Assembly (NCBI GenBank): GCA_964568735.1
Contig: CAZMRF010000009.1
Location: 1-64,000 of the forward strand
Source: CAZMRF01 sp964568735
GTDB taxonomy: Bacteria; Acidobacteriota; Polarisedimenticolia; JACPZX01
Length of the DNA: 64,000 bases
Direction: 5' to 3'
Below the pieces are notes generated by a model. The model saw only the letters and a program-made list of their open reading frames with translations. It ran no database searches and was not told where the DNA came from. Shown here in pieces: positions 8,622 to 15,537 of this stretch (position 1 is its first letter; each line of letters starts with the position of its first letter). The position numbers and the translations under genes are program-made.

Positions 8622-9181
8622 CTTCTGACTGCGGCGGCCATTTCGGACTCCCAGGGCCAGCCCCCGTAGGGAAGTTCGAGCGCTGCATAGAGATCCCGCA
8701 GACCCGACACGAACACGCCCACCGCCATCACGAAAAGGCTCCACTTCATGAAATCAGGGATCCCGGCCCATTCAACCACGAGCGATGTTGGAAGGGTCCA
8801 CCAACGCACCAACACCGGGATCAAGTTCGCGACCATCACGCCGTAGAGGATGCCCATGACCGCATGCGTCACGCGTTCGCCCGCGTAAACATCCCCCAGC
8901 CGTTTCCGGACCGCAATCTCCACGACGAAGTCCGTCAGGGTGAGGACGATCTCTGCAATGAGCACGCCAACAAGCACGAGCACCCATGTCCCCTGCCACG
9001 CGATCCAGGGAAGGGTGAGGAACAATACCGCATAGAAGAAATCCCTTGCCGCGTGCAGCTTGAGCTCAGAGGCTGCCTGCTTCCCTCGCGCGGGCAGCCG
9101 TGCCCGCCACTCGTGGTAGTAGACGGTGTCGAAGGCACCTATGACACCCTGAATTCCGAGAAGCCAGAGAGCGGCAATCAC
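8618..9181 (-). CDS. multi-pass membrane protein, DUF4166 partner
   Basis: A 187-residue protein with five or so hydrophobic segments, for example IAALWLLGIQGVIGAFDTVY, FFYAVLFLTLPWIAW and VLVGVLIAEIVLTLTDFVVE. Charged residues sit in the early loop (YYHEWRARLPARGKQAASEL). Start GTG at 9181 overlaps the DUF4166 stop as GTGA. Its function is not known. The tight coupling to a DUF4166 protein upstream and a second membrane protein downstream suggests a membrane-associated module. Confidence 0.8.
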   Translation of the reverse strand: MIAALWLLGIQGVIGAFDTVYYHEWRARLPARGKQAASELKLHAARDFFYAVLFLTLPWIAWQGTWVLVLVGVLIAEIVLTLTDFVVEIAVRKRLGDVYAGERVTHAVMGILYGVMVANLIPVLVRWWTLPTSLVVEWAGIPDFMKWSLFVMAVGVFVSGLRDLYAALELPYGGWPWESEMAAAVRR

Positions 9182-9657
9182 GCGCGAGTCTCCTCGATGT
9201 CGATGGTACCGTCGTAGGTCAGCACCGGTCCGATTGCCGGGAGCACGACGCGGACGTGGACGCGTATTTGATGTGCGCCGGCTGGATCTTCGCGAGCTTC
9301 GACTCTCGGCGCCCACGCGGCAGGCAACCGCAGGCGAACCGACCTATACAGAAAAGCCGCTTCGAGCTGTCGAAAGAGGAGGCTTCCTTCCGAGGCTTCG
9401 AGGCGAAAGCGAAACTCAAGGACGCCAAGGCGTTCGGCGAGCTCGAAGTCGCCAGCCTGGTACTGCCGCGTCTCGAGGCACCGATCGTCGAAGGTCCGAA
9501 GCCACTGCTCCCCATCGGCGGCTGAGGTGACGACCAGCCGCGTCTCGGCCGCATCGTTCGCGCGTGGCAGACGCAATAACCGCGCAAGGAAACGGGCGGA
9601 ATAGTTGCGACCGTGCTCTATCCGGAGGCGCCCATGAGTCGCGCGTAGAGCGCGCAC
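9178..9657 (-). CDS. DUF4166 domain protein, possibly N-terminally shortened
   Basis: A 159-residue protein matching DUF4166. It begins near the conserved R-x-E-x-G region, continues through WLRTFDDRCLETRQYQAGDF and ends with the typical PAIGPVLTYDGTIDIE. DUF4166 domains often occur alone or behind saccharopine-dehydrogenase-like domains; the function is unknown. The GTG at 9657 is the only start, because an in-frame TGA lies three codons upstream. Family members usually have about 20 more N-terminal residues. The missing end coincides with the edge of the cassette array, so the array boundary may have cut the gene. It is first in the four-gene operon running to 7691. Confidence 0.75.
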   Translation of the reverse strand: MRALRATHGRLRIEHGRNYSARFLARLLRLPRANDAAETRLVVTSAADGEQWLRTFDDRCLETRQYQAGDFELAERLGVLEFRFRLEASEGSLLFRQLEAAFLYRSVRLRLPAAWAPRVEAREDPAGAHQIRVHVRVVLPAIGPVLTYDGTIDIEETRA

Positions 9658-9664
9658 GGAGCGT

Positions 9665-9770
9665 CACGTTGGTCGGCCGCAGCGAAAGGAGTGGTCGGCA
9701 ACGGCATCAATTCCTCCCGTCACTCTACCTCGATGTCCGTGCGGCTGCCGTCGGGTTGATGCGGTTGGAC
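9665..9770 (-). repeat. degenerate attC-like site after the DUF429 cassette
   Basis: Read on the minus strand, R'' GTCCAAC is followed by CGCATCAACCCGACGGCAGC and later by a partly complementary CGCTGCGGCCGACCAACGTG. The position directly after the DUF429 gene stop and the CCGACGGC arm fit an attC. The R' side is eroded. Confidence 0.4.
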
Positions 9771-9787
9771 GGCCCGCCGGACGACAC

Positions 9788-10633
9788 TTACGCCGTTGCC
9801 GCCAGTAGCCGGAATGATCGTACGCAGTCCGATGGCACTCGACCCGTCTGTTCACAGCGGGCCTTGAGTTCTTCGCTCAAGCTCTCTCCGTACGGCACGA
9901 CGATGTAGCCCGTGAGTTGATCGCCGACCATCAGGCACTCTCTCTTCTCGACCAAGTACAACGCGACCAGGAGGCAAACGCAGGCATCCAAACCGTCCTG
10001 ATCGCGCTTGCGTGGCGCGGTTCTTCGGGCAGCGTCGTCAAGCCATCGAACGAGGCCAAACAGCCCGCGCTCTCTCAGTTCGCCAGACGCCTGCCGACAA
10101 ACGTGCCGCCAGTCAGAATTCGAGAAGGTCTTCTTGCGCTCCGGGTTGTACTTGGGAAGCCGTCCTGCGGGGCGTGAATCTGGCAGCGTCCAACCGAGGG
10201 CGATCAGCACCAACACTGGGTAGGTCTCGAACACCCGCGTGCCCGCCAGCGGTTCAAGGGGATCCGCCGGGCCACCGAAACGTGTCAGGAACCGCCACAC
10301 CGGTGCCTCCCTGCCGAACATCTCCCCCCTCCCAGTGTTTGCCGGCTGCATGCCTCCGTACCGGAGGCTCACCGGTGACGCGACGAGGTTCTCGACGGGC
10401 CGCTGGCCCGCTGCGTTCTTCACGATTGTGGGTTGGTCGAGCATCACGATCGTCGCCGCCGGATTCCCTTGGGTCTGCCACTCAGATATTCGACCCGCAG
10501 CTTCGCGGTAATTCACCGTCTCGGGTGAGCCAAGCTCCTGGAATGTCCCATCATCAGCCCGAAGCACTCCAACAAGGGCACCGGAGTTGGTGGGTGTCCA
10601 CGCGGAATCGAACCCGACGAGCAGGTTCGTCAT
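9788..10633 (-). CDS. DUF429 family protein, cassette gene
   Basis: A 281-residue protein. It opens with LLVGFDSAWTPTNSGALVGV, the RNase-H-like first strand with an acidic residue seen in DUF429, and has a central MLDQPTIVKN segment. Near the C-terminus, KRDQDGLDACVCLLVALYL carries the conserved acidic D-x-x-D-A-x-x-C helix. DUF429 is predicted to have a nuclease-like fold, but its activity is not established. The ATG at 10633 is supported by GGGAGGGAG seven bases upstream. The gene lies between two attC-like sites on the minus strand, so it is a cassette of the second array. Confidence 0.85.
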   Translation of the reverse strand: MTNLLVGFDSAWTPTNSGALVGVLRADDGTFQELGSPETVNYREAAGRISEWQTQGNPAATIVMLDQPTIVKNAAGQRPVENLVASPVSLRYGGMQPANTGRGEMFGREAPVWRFLTRFGGPADPLEPLAGTRVFETYPVLVLIALGWTLPDSRPAGRLPKYNPERKKTFSNSDWRHVCRQASGELRERGLFGLVRWLDDAARRTAPRKRDQDGLDACVCLLVALYLVEKRECLMVGDQLTGYIVVPYGESLSEELKARCEQTGRVPSDCVRSFRLLAATA

Positions 10634-10672
10634 GAATGTCGCTCCCTCCCCCCAATACCCTCTCTCGTGTCC

Positions 10673-10765
10673 ATACAACGCGCGGCGTAAGCCGCGGCGG
10701 CCAAGGGCCGCAAGGCACTCCACCTACCAGCGCTCCCGGCTGCCGTCGGCTTCATGGAGATCACG
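10673..10765 (-). repeat. attC site with eroded R'' box
   Basis: On the minus strand the arms are ATGAAGCCGACGGCAGCC and GCCGCGGCTTACGCCGCG, followed by CGTTGTAT as R'. The outer R'' expected near 10755-10765 is not recognisable. Only about 50 bases separate it from the next attC, leaving no room for a gene. Confidence 0.7.
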
Positions 10766-10814
10766 CCCGCGACTAGGATCCCGTGGACCGCACTGTGCTT
10801 CACCTTACATGTCC

Positions 10815-10911
10815 GCCCAACGACCAAGCTCACCTGCAGGGGCGCTGCAAGAGCTTGATGGTGCGCGAAACCAGGAATGCGGCCCCGGTCAGGTGCAGCG
10901 CCTGGTTCGGC
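10815..10911 (-). repeat. attC site of the Imm17-like cassette
   Basis: On the minus strand GCCGAAC is followed by CAGGCGCTGCACCTGACCGG, a variable centre, then CCCCTGCAGGTGAGCTTGGT and CGTTGGGC. The complementary CTGCACCTG/CAGGTG arms and GTTGGGC match a common environmental attC subtype. It follows the Imm17-like gene stop by 13 bases. Confidence 0.8.
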
Positions 10912-10924
10912 GGCTGCCATTACG

Positions 10925-11140
10925 CTAGGGACTATCCTGGATGACCCCGATGGCAAACAAGAACCCAACGACAATGAGGACGACTCCCAGCAGGCCATAG
11001 AAAATCCTCGCCCCCGTCCTGCCGAACATCCAGGTAAAGAAGCGGGCCTTGCGATGGTTCATGAACCATTCCCAGTCGAACCCCGCGCCACAAAGGGCAA
11101 ACACACCGATAGCGATGAAAATCAACCCGATAGGATTCAT
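10925..11140 (-). CDS. Imm17-like small membrane protein, cassette gene
   Basis: A 71-residue protein with two transmembrane helices (PIGLIFIAIGVFALCGA and FYGLLGVVLIVVGFLFAIGV) separated by the polar segment FDWEWFMNHRKARFFTWMFG. The pattern resembles the immunity 17 family, small membrane proteins first grouped as predicted toxin-immunity factors. Whether this copy protects against a toxin is unknown, and no toxin gene is adjacent. It is a stand-alone minus-strand cassette with its own attC. Confidence 0.75.
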   Translation of the reverse strand: MNPIGLIFIAIGVFALCGAGFDWEWFMNHRKARFFTWMFGRTGARIFYGLLGVVLIVVGFLFAIGVIQDSP

Positions 11141-11210
11141 GCGCTCCCTCCAAATCGCCCCTCTGGCCGACCCCCACCGCGCCCAACCCTACTTGGCTTT
11201 GGTCCAGCAA

Positions 11211-11302
11211 ACGAACGTGCGGCGTAAGCCGTAGCGGCCAAGGGGCGCAGAGCATTACTGCCACCAACCCTCTTGGCCGCCGTCGGCTTCATGCCGTTGA
11301 TA
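11211..11302 (-). repeat. attC site of the 173-residue cassette
   Basis: On the minus strand R'' TATCAAC is followed by GGCATGAAGCCGACGGCGGC and the complementary GCCGCTACGGCTTACGCC arm, then the R'-like CGTTCGT. The upstream gene reads into the site and stops inside it, as is common in cassettes. Confidence 0.85.
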
Positions 11303-11776
11303 CTCAACGCGGTACCTCTCGAGGGCAGCAACAGTGGGATGGACACCTTCTGCTCTCACGAACAGGTCGAACGTGGAAAGTCCCTTGGGCTCAGACACGT
11401 CGAACAGAGCAACTGTTGCGTCCGTCGCGACGAGAAGGCTTGCGACCAACCCATCAGTATTCAGAAGGAGCGTGGGCGCCTCATACTCGATGTCGATGAT
11501 GCCGTGCCTGAACAGGGGCTTGCTGGCCACCTTGCTTCGAAACCGGATCTCAGGTCGCCCTGCACACACAAGCTCGAATCGAGTCTTGATGCCCCTGTAG
11601 CGGGTCGCCGGGATGAAAAGGAGCGCACGCGCGGCGATGGGCTCTTCGTAGTAGATGCGACAGATGGTAGCAGAGAACAATCCGTTATCTTTGACGACGA
11701 TATCGTCCGCGTGGAAAGATGCGTCATGCAGGTAACTGGTCAGTAGGTCTGCCTGGCTTACGGGAACGCGGAGCAT
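11255..11776 (-). CDS. hypothetical cassette protein
   Basis: A 173-residue protein I do not recognise. It begins MLRVPVSQADLLTSYLHDAS and has alternating beta-like segments such as ARALLFIPATRYRGIKTRFE and GLVASLLVATDATVALFDVS. There is no signal peptide or membrane span. The last 16 or so residues are encoded inside the attC, so the biological C-terminus is set by the recombination site. The gene is flanked by attC sites on both sides in minus orientation, and the ATG lies about 20 bases after the preceding attC. Confidence 0.75.
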   Translation of the reverse strand: MLRVPVSQADLLTSYLHDASFHADDIVVKDNGLFSATICRIYYEEPIAARALLFIPATRYRGIKTRFELVCAGRPEIRFRSKVASKPLFRHGIIDIEYEAPTLLLNTDGLVASLLVATDATVALFDVSEPKGLSTFDLFVRAEGVHPTVAALERYRVEYQRHEADGGQEGWWQ

Positions 11777-11795
11777 CTCAGTCCTTCATCGTGTA

Positions 11796-11892
11796 CGTCT
11801 AACGCTCGGCGTAAGCCGCGGTGGCCGGAGACCGCCGAGCCCGGCCGGAACCAACCCTCACGGCCGCCGTCGGCTTCACGCCGTTGTTAGGT
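11796..11892 (-). repeat. attC site of the 152-residue cassette
   Basis: The best-preserved site of the minus array. On the minus strand ACCTAACAACGGCGTGAAGC starts the left simple site, a CCGACGGCGGCC arm follows, and the right side reads GCGGCTTACGCCGAGCGTTA then GAC. R'' CCTAAC and R' GTTAGAC match the consensus. The stop codon of the upstream gene lies within R''. Confidence 0.95.
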
Positions 11893-12345
11893 TGCGTCGC
11901 CCGAAGTATTGCGAGGCTCATGCTGAACTCGCTCACGGATAAACTCGATGACCTGTGCACACCCTGGCCGCTCCAGGAGAAACGCCCTATTTCCGCTAGT
12001 GTCGATAAACTCGACCCAGTGCCTCCTGCGGAACCGAAGTAGGTAGAGTCCACCTGCAGCACTCATGATGCCGACGCAAATCGTCCGGAGCAGCTGTGTC
12101 CTCAAGAATACGAAACCGAGCAATCCGATGAGAAGCAACCGCATGGAGAATCGCGACCATGCTTCGTCCCCTTGACTCCACTCGTCAGTCGTGTCCCCCA
12201 AGTCGGCGTATGAGTATGACGTTGAGTAGTTGCTGACCAAGGTTCGGTAGGTGTAAGTCACACCCTCGTTGTCTGCAACCACTTCGACCTTACCGAACCA
12301 ATCTGTAGGATAGTAGACGCTTCCTTTGGTCACCCAGCACCTCAA
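11887..12345 (-). CDS. hypothetical membrane cassette protein
   Basis: A 152-residue protein with a polar, beta-rich N-terminal half (GKVEVVADNEGVTYTYRTLV) and a central hydrophobic pair of helices (RLLLIGLLGFVFLRTQLLRT and ICVGIMSAAGGLYLL), ending in a soluble tail (HWVEFIDTSGNRAFLL). The family is unknown to me. The frame opens with TTG at 12345; a GTG at 12333 is a possible alternative. The TAA stop overlaps the R'' box of its attC, a hallmark of integron cassettes. It is the outermost recognisable gene of the minus array. Confidence 0.7.
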   Translation of the reverse strand: MRCWVTKGSVYYPTDWFGKVEVVADNEGVTYTYRTLVSNYSTSYSYADLGDTTDEWSQGDEAWSRFSMRLLLIGLLGFVFLRTQLLRTICVGIMSAAGGLYLLRFRRRHWVEFIDTSGNRAFLLERPGCAQVIEFIRERVQHEPRNTSGDAT

Positions 12346-12628
12346 GCCAACCTAAGTGTAAATGGTCAGAACTCCGTATGGGAATACGCGGCAGTGAAGT
12401 GCCGTGTACGGCAGCACACCGGTCCGTCGTGATCGGCGTAGCGCCTTGCTGCGAGAACGTGTTCGCATTCTGACACGTCCCGCGTTGTATGTGGATACGC
12501 GGCGCGGAATTGATGCATATGGCGATTGCCGGCCGCGGACGCCGGGAAGGGAGGCTGTGGGTCGGGTGGGCCTGCTGGAGGATTGGCGGACAGTTCGGGG
12601 TTTCGAAGGGTGAGCTGCGATGGGTCTG
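12346..12628. other. intergenic region between cassette array and chromosomal gene
   Basis: About 280 bases with no convincing gene, attC, attI or integrase remnant. Several short inverted repeats occur, for example CGGCAGTGAAGTGCCG at 12389-12404. The cassette array boundary should lie in here. Confidence 0.5.
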
Positions 12629-13570
12629 TCAGCTCTGTGCGCGGTGGCTCGCATCATTGCCGCCGGCGGGATCGCTGCCGTTGGGATCGGAACTGGAGGC
12701 GGGCTGGGCGGGTCTTTCAGCTTCGAATCGATCGGGCGTGGCCGGCTCGACGGGGACCAGCAGGTCCTCGATCCTCTCCTCGTGGCCCAGAGGGAAGGGG
12801 AGCAGGAAGACTTCGAGCTTCTTCGGCGAATCGCCCTCTAGGAGCAGCGGCCCCAGGCTCCACGTGACGTGGCCCAGCGCGCGGGCGCTCAGCCTGTAGT
12901 AGCCGGGAATGAGCCCCTCGAGGTGCGCGGATCCGTGGGTATCGGTTCTGGCCCTGCGGGAGGAGATCCCCTCGGTCAGGGGAGAGACTATGACCCACGC
13001 CTCCGGCACGGACTGAGCTTCCCTCGATCTCAAGGTGACATCGAGAGTGAATCCCGCGCTCCCCGCCGTTGCGCTCGCGGGAAGGTGCGGGAGCGGAGGC
13101 TGTGGCGAGCCGGGAGGCGTCAGGATGAAGTCCACGAGGTTCCTGAACAGCGGCCGCACGCTCACCCTGTCCTTCCGCACGAGCGCGCCATCGGGCTCCA
13201 TGACCAGGACGGCGTATTCGTCCCGCTCGAGGCTCTTGATAGCGTAGTGACCGCCCTCGTCGGTGCTGCTCCCGCGAATCGTCGCTCCGGACGTTCCCAC
13301 CACCGCCACGGAGACTCCCGTCACGAACTTCTTCGCGTGGGAATAGACGGTGCCGCTGATCTGCCCCGAGAAAGGGAGCGTGGCCGCGGGAGCCGCCTGC
13401 TCGCTGCCGTCCCCCGCGCCGGGCGCGCCGGGCTGCGAGGGGGTGGTGGAGGGTTGCGGATCCGCGTCGGCCGGCGCCGCGTCGGCGGCATCGGAGCGCG
13501 GCGCGGGGGCGAGAAGGGCGAGAGCCAGTGCCGCGAAGGCAACGAATGGGCCGGAGGCGCGCCGGCTCAA
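12629..13570 (-). CDS. secreted carboxypeptidase-regulatory-like (Ig-fold) protein
   Basis: A 313-residue exported protein with a signal peptide (FVAFAALALALLAPAPRSDA), a Pro/Ala/Asp-rich linker, a CarboxypepD_reg-like domain (GQISGTVYSHAKKFVTGVSV, then STDEGGHYAIKSL) and a second similar beta-sandwich with ARTDTHGSAHLEGLIPGYYR. Such domains are structural modules of surface or periplasmic proteins. The start is taken as TTG at 13570, overlapping the upstream stop as TTGA, because it begins right before the signal peptide; the frame stays open upstream inside the MBL gene. It is therefore translationally coupled to the MBL hydrolase. Confidence 0.8.
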   Translation of the reverse strand: MSRRASGPFVAFAALALALLAPAPRSDAADAAPADADPQPSTTPSQPGAPGAGDGSEQAAPAATLPFSGQISGTVYSHAKKFVTGVSVAVVGTSGATIRGSSTDEGGHYAIKSLERDEYAVLVMEPDGALVRKDRVSVRPLFRNLVDFILTPPGSPQPPLPHLPASATAGSAGFTLDVTLRSREAQSVPEAWVIVSPLTEGISSRRARTDTHGSAHLEGLIPGYYRLSARALGHVTWSLGPLLLEGDSPKKLEVFLLPFPLGHEERIEDLLVPVEPATPDRFEAERPAQPASSSDPNGSDPAGGNDASHRAQS

Positions 13571-14319
13571 AGCTGGATCCTCATCCCGTCCTCCGCCAGG
13601 AGTGCTTCTCCGTCGTAGACGGCCCGCAGCTCCGCCAGCATGTCCGTCTCGTCGCAGGCTGGATAGAAGTGCGTCAGGACGGTCAGCCGCGGTTGCGCGC
13701 GCTTCGCGATGGCCCCGGCCAGGCGAGGCGTGAGGTGCCCCTTCACGCGCTGTGCATCCGGGAACGAGGCCTCGATGAGCAGGAGATCCGCACCCCTGCT
13801 GAAATCCGCGAGATCCTCGCTCTCGTCGGTGTCCCCGCTGTAGACGAGCGATGTGCCGGAAGCCTCCTCGAGCCGCAGGGCGATCGAGGAGGCGATGTGG
13901 GGCACCCGGCGTGCGCTCACGGCGAGGCCCTTCATCGCCAGCGGCTCGCTGCCGATCTCGGCCAGCGTGAGAGGGAAGGTCGTCGCCTCGACCCACGCAC
14001 CGTAGAGCCCGCGGAGCCCCTGGAAGAAATCCAGGAACTCACGGCTGCCTCCGATGGTGAGCGGCGCGCGCCGTGAAGCGGAGGGATTCCGGCTCGCGAA
14101 GAGGAAGGGGGCCAGATCGGCTGTGTGATCCACGTGAGTGTGAGAGTAGAAGATGCCGTCGATCTCATCCAGGCTCGTCCCCAATCCGGCGATCCTCCGG
14201 AGCGTCCCGGGCCCCGAATCGAGCAGAATCAGTGTCTCTCCCGAGCGGACGAGATACCCGGCCGAGCCGCGGCGTACGGAGGGAATCGAGGTTCCCGAGC
14301 CCAGGATCGTGAGGTCCAC
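13567..14319 (-). CDS. MBL-fold metal-dependent hydrolase (RNase Z-like)
   Basis: A 250-residue metallo-beta-lactamase fold protein. It starts MDLTILGSGTSIPS, as in RNase Z/ElaC-like hydrolases, and has the metal motif SHTHVDHTADL (H-x-H-x-D-H). SGDTDESEDL supplies the bridging aspartate, and the late THFYP supplies another histidine. All expected zinc ligands are present, so it should be active, but the substrate (tRNA 3' trailer or small ester) cannot be decided. It heads a two-gene minus operon with the Ig-fold protein, which is an unusual pairing. Confidence 0.88.
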   Translation of the reverse strand: MDLTILGSGTSIPSVRRGSAGYLVRSGETLILLDSGPGTLRRIAGLGTSLDEIDGIFYSHTHVDHTADLAPFLFASRNPSASRRAPLTIGGSREFLDFFQGLRGLYGAWVEATTFPLTLAEIGSEPLAMKGLAVSARRVPHIASSIALRLEEASGTSLVYSGDTDESEDLADFSRGADLLLIEASFPDAQRVKGHLTPRLAGAIAKRAQPRLTVLTHFYPACDETDMLAELRAVYDGEALLAEDGMRIQL

Positions 14320-14335
14320 TCGGTGCCGATTATAG

Positions 14336-14497
14336 GCCGGGGCCGGCGATCTGTCCGGGCCGGGCCGTGAAGTGCCTGTCTACGTCTTCTCCAAGCAGGA
14401 GCGTTTCGCCCGGTGCCCCCATTGCCGCCGGATCTACTGGAGGGCGACGCACGTCGCCGACATCATCGAACGCCTGGTTGAGATCGGACTTAGGTGA
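14336..14497 (+). pseudogene. C-terminal remnant of a Mut7-C RNase-domain protein
   Basis: From just after an in-frame TAG the frame reads VPVYVFSKQERFARCPHCRR, then IYWRATHVADIIERL and stops at 14495-14497. The C-P-H-C-R-R-I-Y-W-R-A-T-H string is the zinc-ribbon tail characteristic of Mut7-C proteins, which carry a PIN-like RNase domain ahead of it. That domain is absent here, replaced by the divergent MBL gene region. Either a deletion removed the 5' part or this is a relic of an older toxin-like gene. Confidence 0.55.
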
Positions 14498-14542
14498 TTC
14501 ATGGGCATCGCGAGGGCTCTGCGGCGTACTCCGCCGCGCGGC

Positions 14543-14571
14543 TTGAATACGTACGGATCAGCCCGTACAAT
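14543..14571 (+). promoter_or_regulatory. strong promoter with operator repeats for the DUF6364/PIN operon
   Basis: TTGAAT (14543-14548), a 17-base spacer and TACAAT (14566-14571) form a near-consensus housekeeping promoter. The 9-mer AATACGTAC occurs twice, at 14546 and 14569, each containing a TACGTA palindrome and spaced 23 bases apart, about two helical turns. They overlap the -35 and -10 edges, which suits autorepression by the antitoxin. The predicted start of transcription falls at about 14578, the proposed first codon. Confidence 0.7.
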
Positions 14572-14577
14572 ACGTAC

Positions 14578-14817
14578 CTGGCAAAACTCACACTGAGCGT
14601 CGACAAGGACGTCGTCCGAAGGGCCAAGCGCTATGCGGTCAGGCGCGGGACCTCCATCTCCCGGCTCGTCGAGAGGTACCTGAGCCTTCTGGCGGGCCCT
14701 CGCCCGGAGGCGGGCGAAGGCTGGCCAGGGGTCGTTGCGCGACTCCGCGGGGCGCTCAAGGGCGCGTCGGGTGACACGACTGAGTATCGGCGTTACCTCG
14801 AGCGGAAGTACCGCTGA
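14578..14817 (+). CDS. DUF6364-like antitoxin
   Basis: About 79 residues. The segment AKLTLSVDKDVVRRAKRYAV followed by RRGTSISRLVERYL matches small ribbon-helix-helix antitoxins of the DUF6364 type, and the C-terminal tail (LKGASGDTTEYRRYLERKYR) would wrap the toxin. Family members start at exactly this AKLTLS position, and the only codon there is CTG at 14578, which coincides with the predicted transcription start, so the mRNA may be leaderless. The frame is open upstream to an ATG at 14500, but that would be transcribed only from another promoter. The stop overlaps the toxin start as TGATG. Confidence 0.8.
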   Translation: MAKLTLSVDKDVVRRAKRYAVRRGTSISRLVERYLSLLAGPRPEAGEGWPGVVARLRGALKGASGDTTEYRRYLERKYR

Positions 14818-15320
14818 TGCGCGTGCTGGTCGATCTGAACGTCATGCTCGACGTACTCCTCGACAGGCCCGGCCACGCCGAGGCGGCCGCGAGGATCTGG
14901 GCGGCCGCCGAGAGGAGGAAGATCGAAGCCCTGCTGCCGGCCCATGGCATCACCACTGTCTTCTACCTCGCGGCGAGGCACAAAGGGGCCGAGTTCGCCC
15001 GGCGTGTCGTGGCCGACCTCGTGACCGTCTTCCCGATCGCCGCCGTGAATGACGCCGTCACCCAGCGGGCCCTGGCGCTGCCCTGGAGGGACTTCGAGGA
15101 CGCGGTCTGCGCGGCGGCTGCCGAGGCCTCGGGATGCGAGGCCATCGTCACGCGGGATCCCGCGGGCTTCGTCGATTCGCCGGTGCCTGTCGTGGACCCC
15201 CAGGCGGTGCTCGCCATGCTGGATGAAGGGGGCGGGCCCGACGTGATCGCCGAGCCACCGCCCCCTCGAGTGCAGGTCCGCATCATGCGGCAACGCCCGA
15301 GGAAGCGCCTCCGCCGCTGA
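14817..15320 (+). CDS. PIN-domain toxin (VapC-like)
   Basis: A 167-residue PIN ribonuclease. The acidic active-site residues are visible in VLVDLNVMLDVLLDR, in the central DFEDAVCAAAAEASG and in VTRDPAGFVDS. Proteins of this type cleave RNA and are held inactive by the cognate antitoxin, here the overlapping DUF6364-like gene. The C-terminus has a Pro/Arg-rich extension (PPPPRVQVRIMRQRPRKRLR) beyond the usual PIN length, probably non-essential. The start ATG overlaps the antitoxin stop by one base. Confidence 0.9.
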   Translation: MRVLVDLNVMLDVLLDRPGHAEAAARIWAAAERRKIEALLPAHGITTVFYLAARHKGAEFARRVVADLVTVFPIAAVNDAVTQRALALPWRDFEDAVCAAAAEASGCEAIVTRDPAGFVDSPVPVVDPQAVLAMLDEGGGPDVIAEPPPPRVQVRIMRQRPRKRLRR

Positions 15321-15431
15321 AGCTCTCCAGGCACCTCACGAATCAAGAGCGCTGATTGCCTCCTACTGGCGCTCCGCCCCGCGATTGAGGCAGCCCGCAT
15401 GGCCGGGGCGAATCTGCCCCCCCGAGGGGGA

Positions 15432-15459
15432 TTGACATCGGTACCAGGTCTGATAAACA
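15432..15459 (+). promoter_or_regulatory. promoter for the secreted modular protein gene
   Basis: A perfect TTGACA (15432-15437), a 16-base spacer and TAAACA (15454-15459), about 80 bases ahead of the start codon at 15538. It sits in a locally AT-rich patch of an otherwise GC-rich intergenic region. Confidence 0.6.
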
Positions 15460-15537
15460 ATCCGCATCTCGATAGCCCGCCAAAAAAATATTCGCGTGAG
15501 AGTACCCGGTCCACGTGAGCCCCGGGGGGGGAGCGTC

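Noticed and set aside
10630..10998. 122-residue minus frame reading through two attC sites
   Set aside because: It spans both sites and overlaps the DUF429 and Imm17-like genes; the attC translations explain its sequence.
12352..12657. Arg-rich open frames at the outer edge of the minus cassette array, considered as a further cassette or intI/attI remnant
   Set aside because: No attC arm, integrase motif or protein-like composition is visible.
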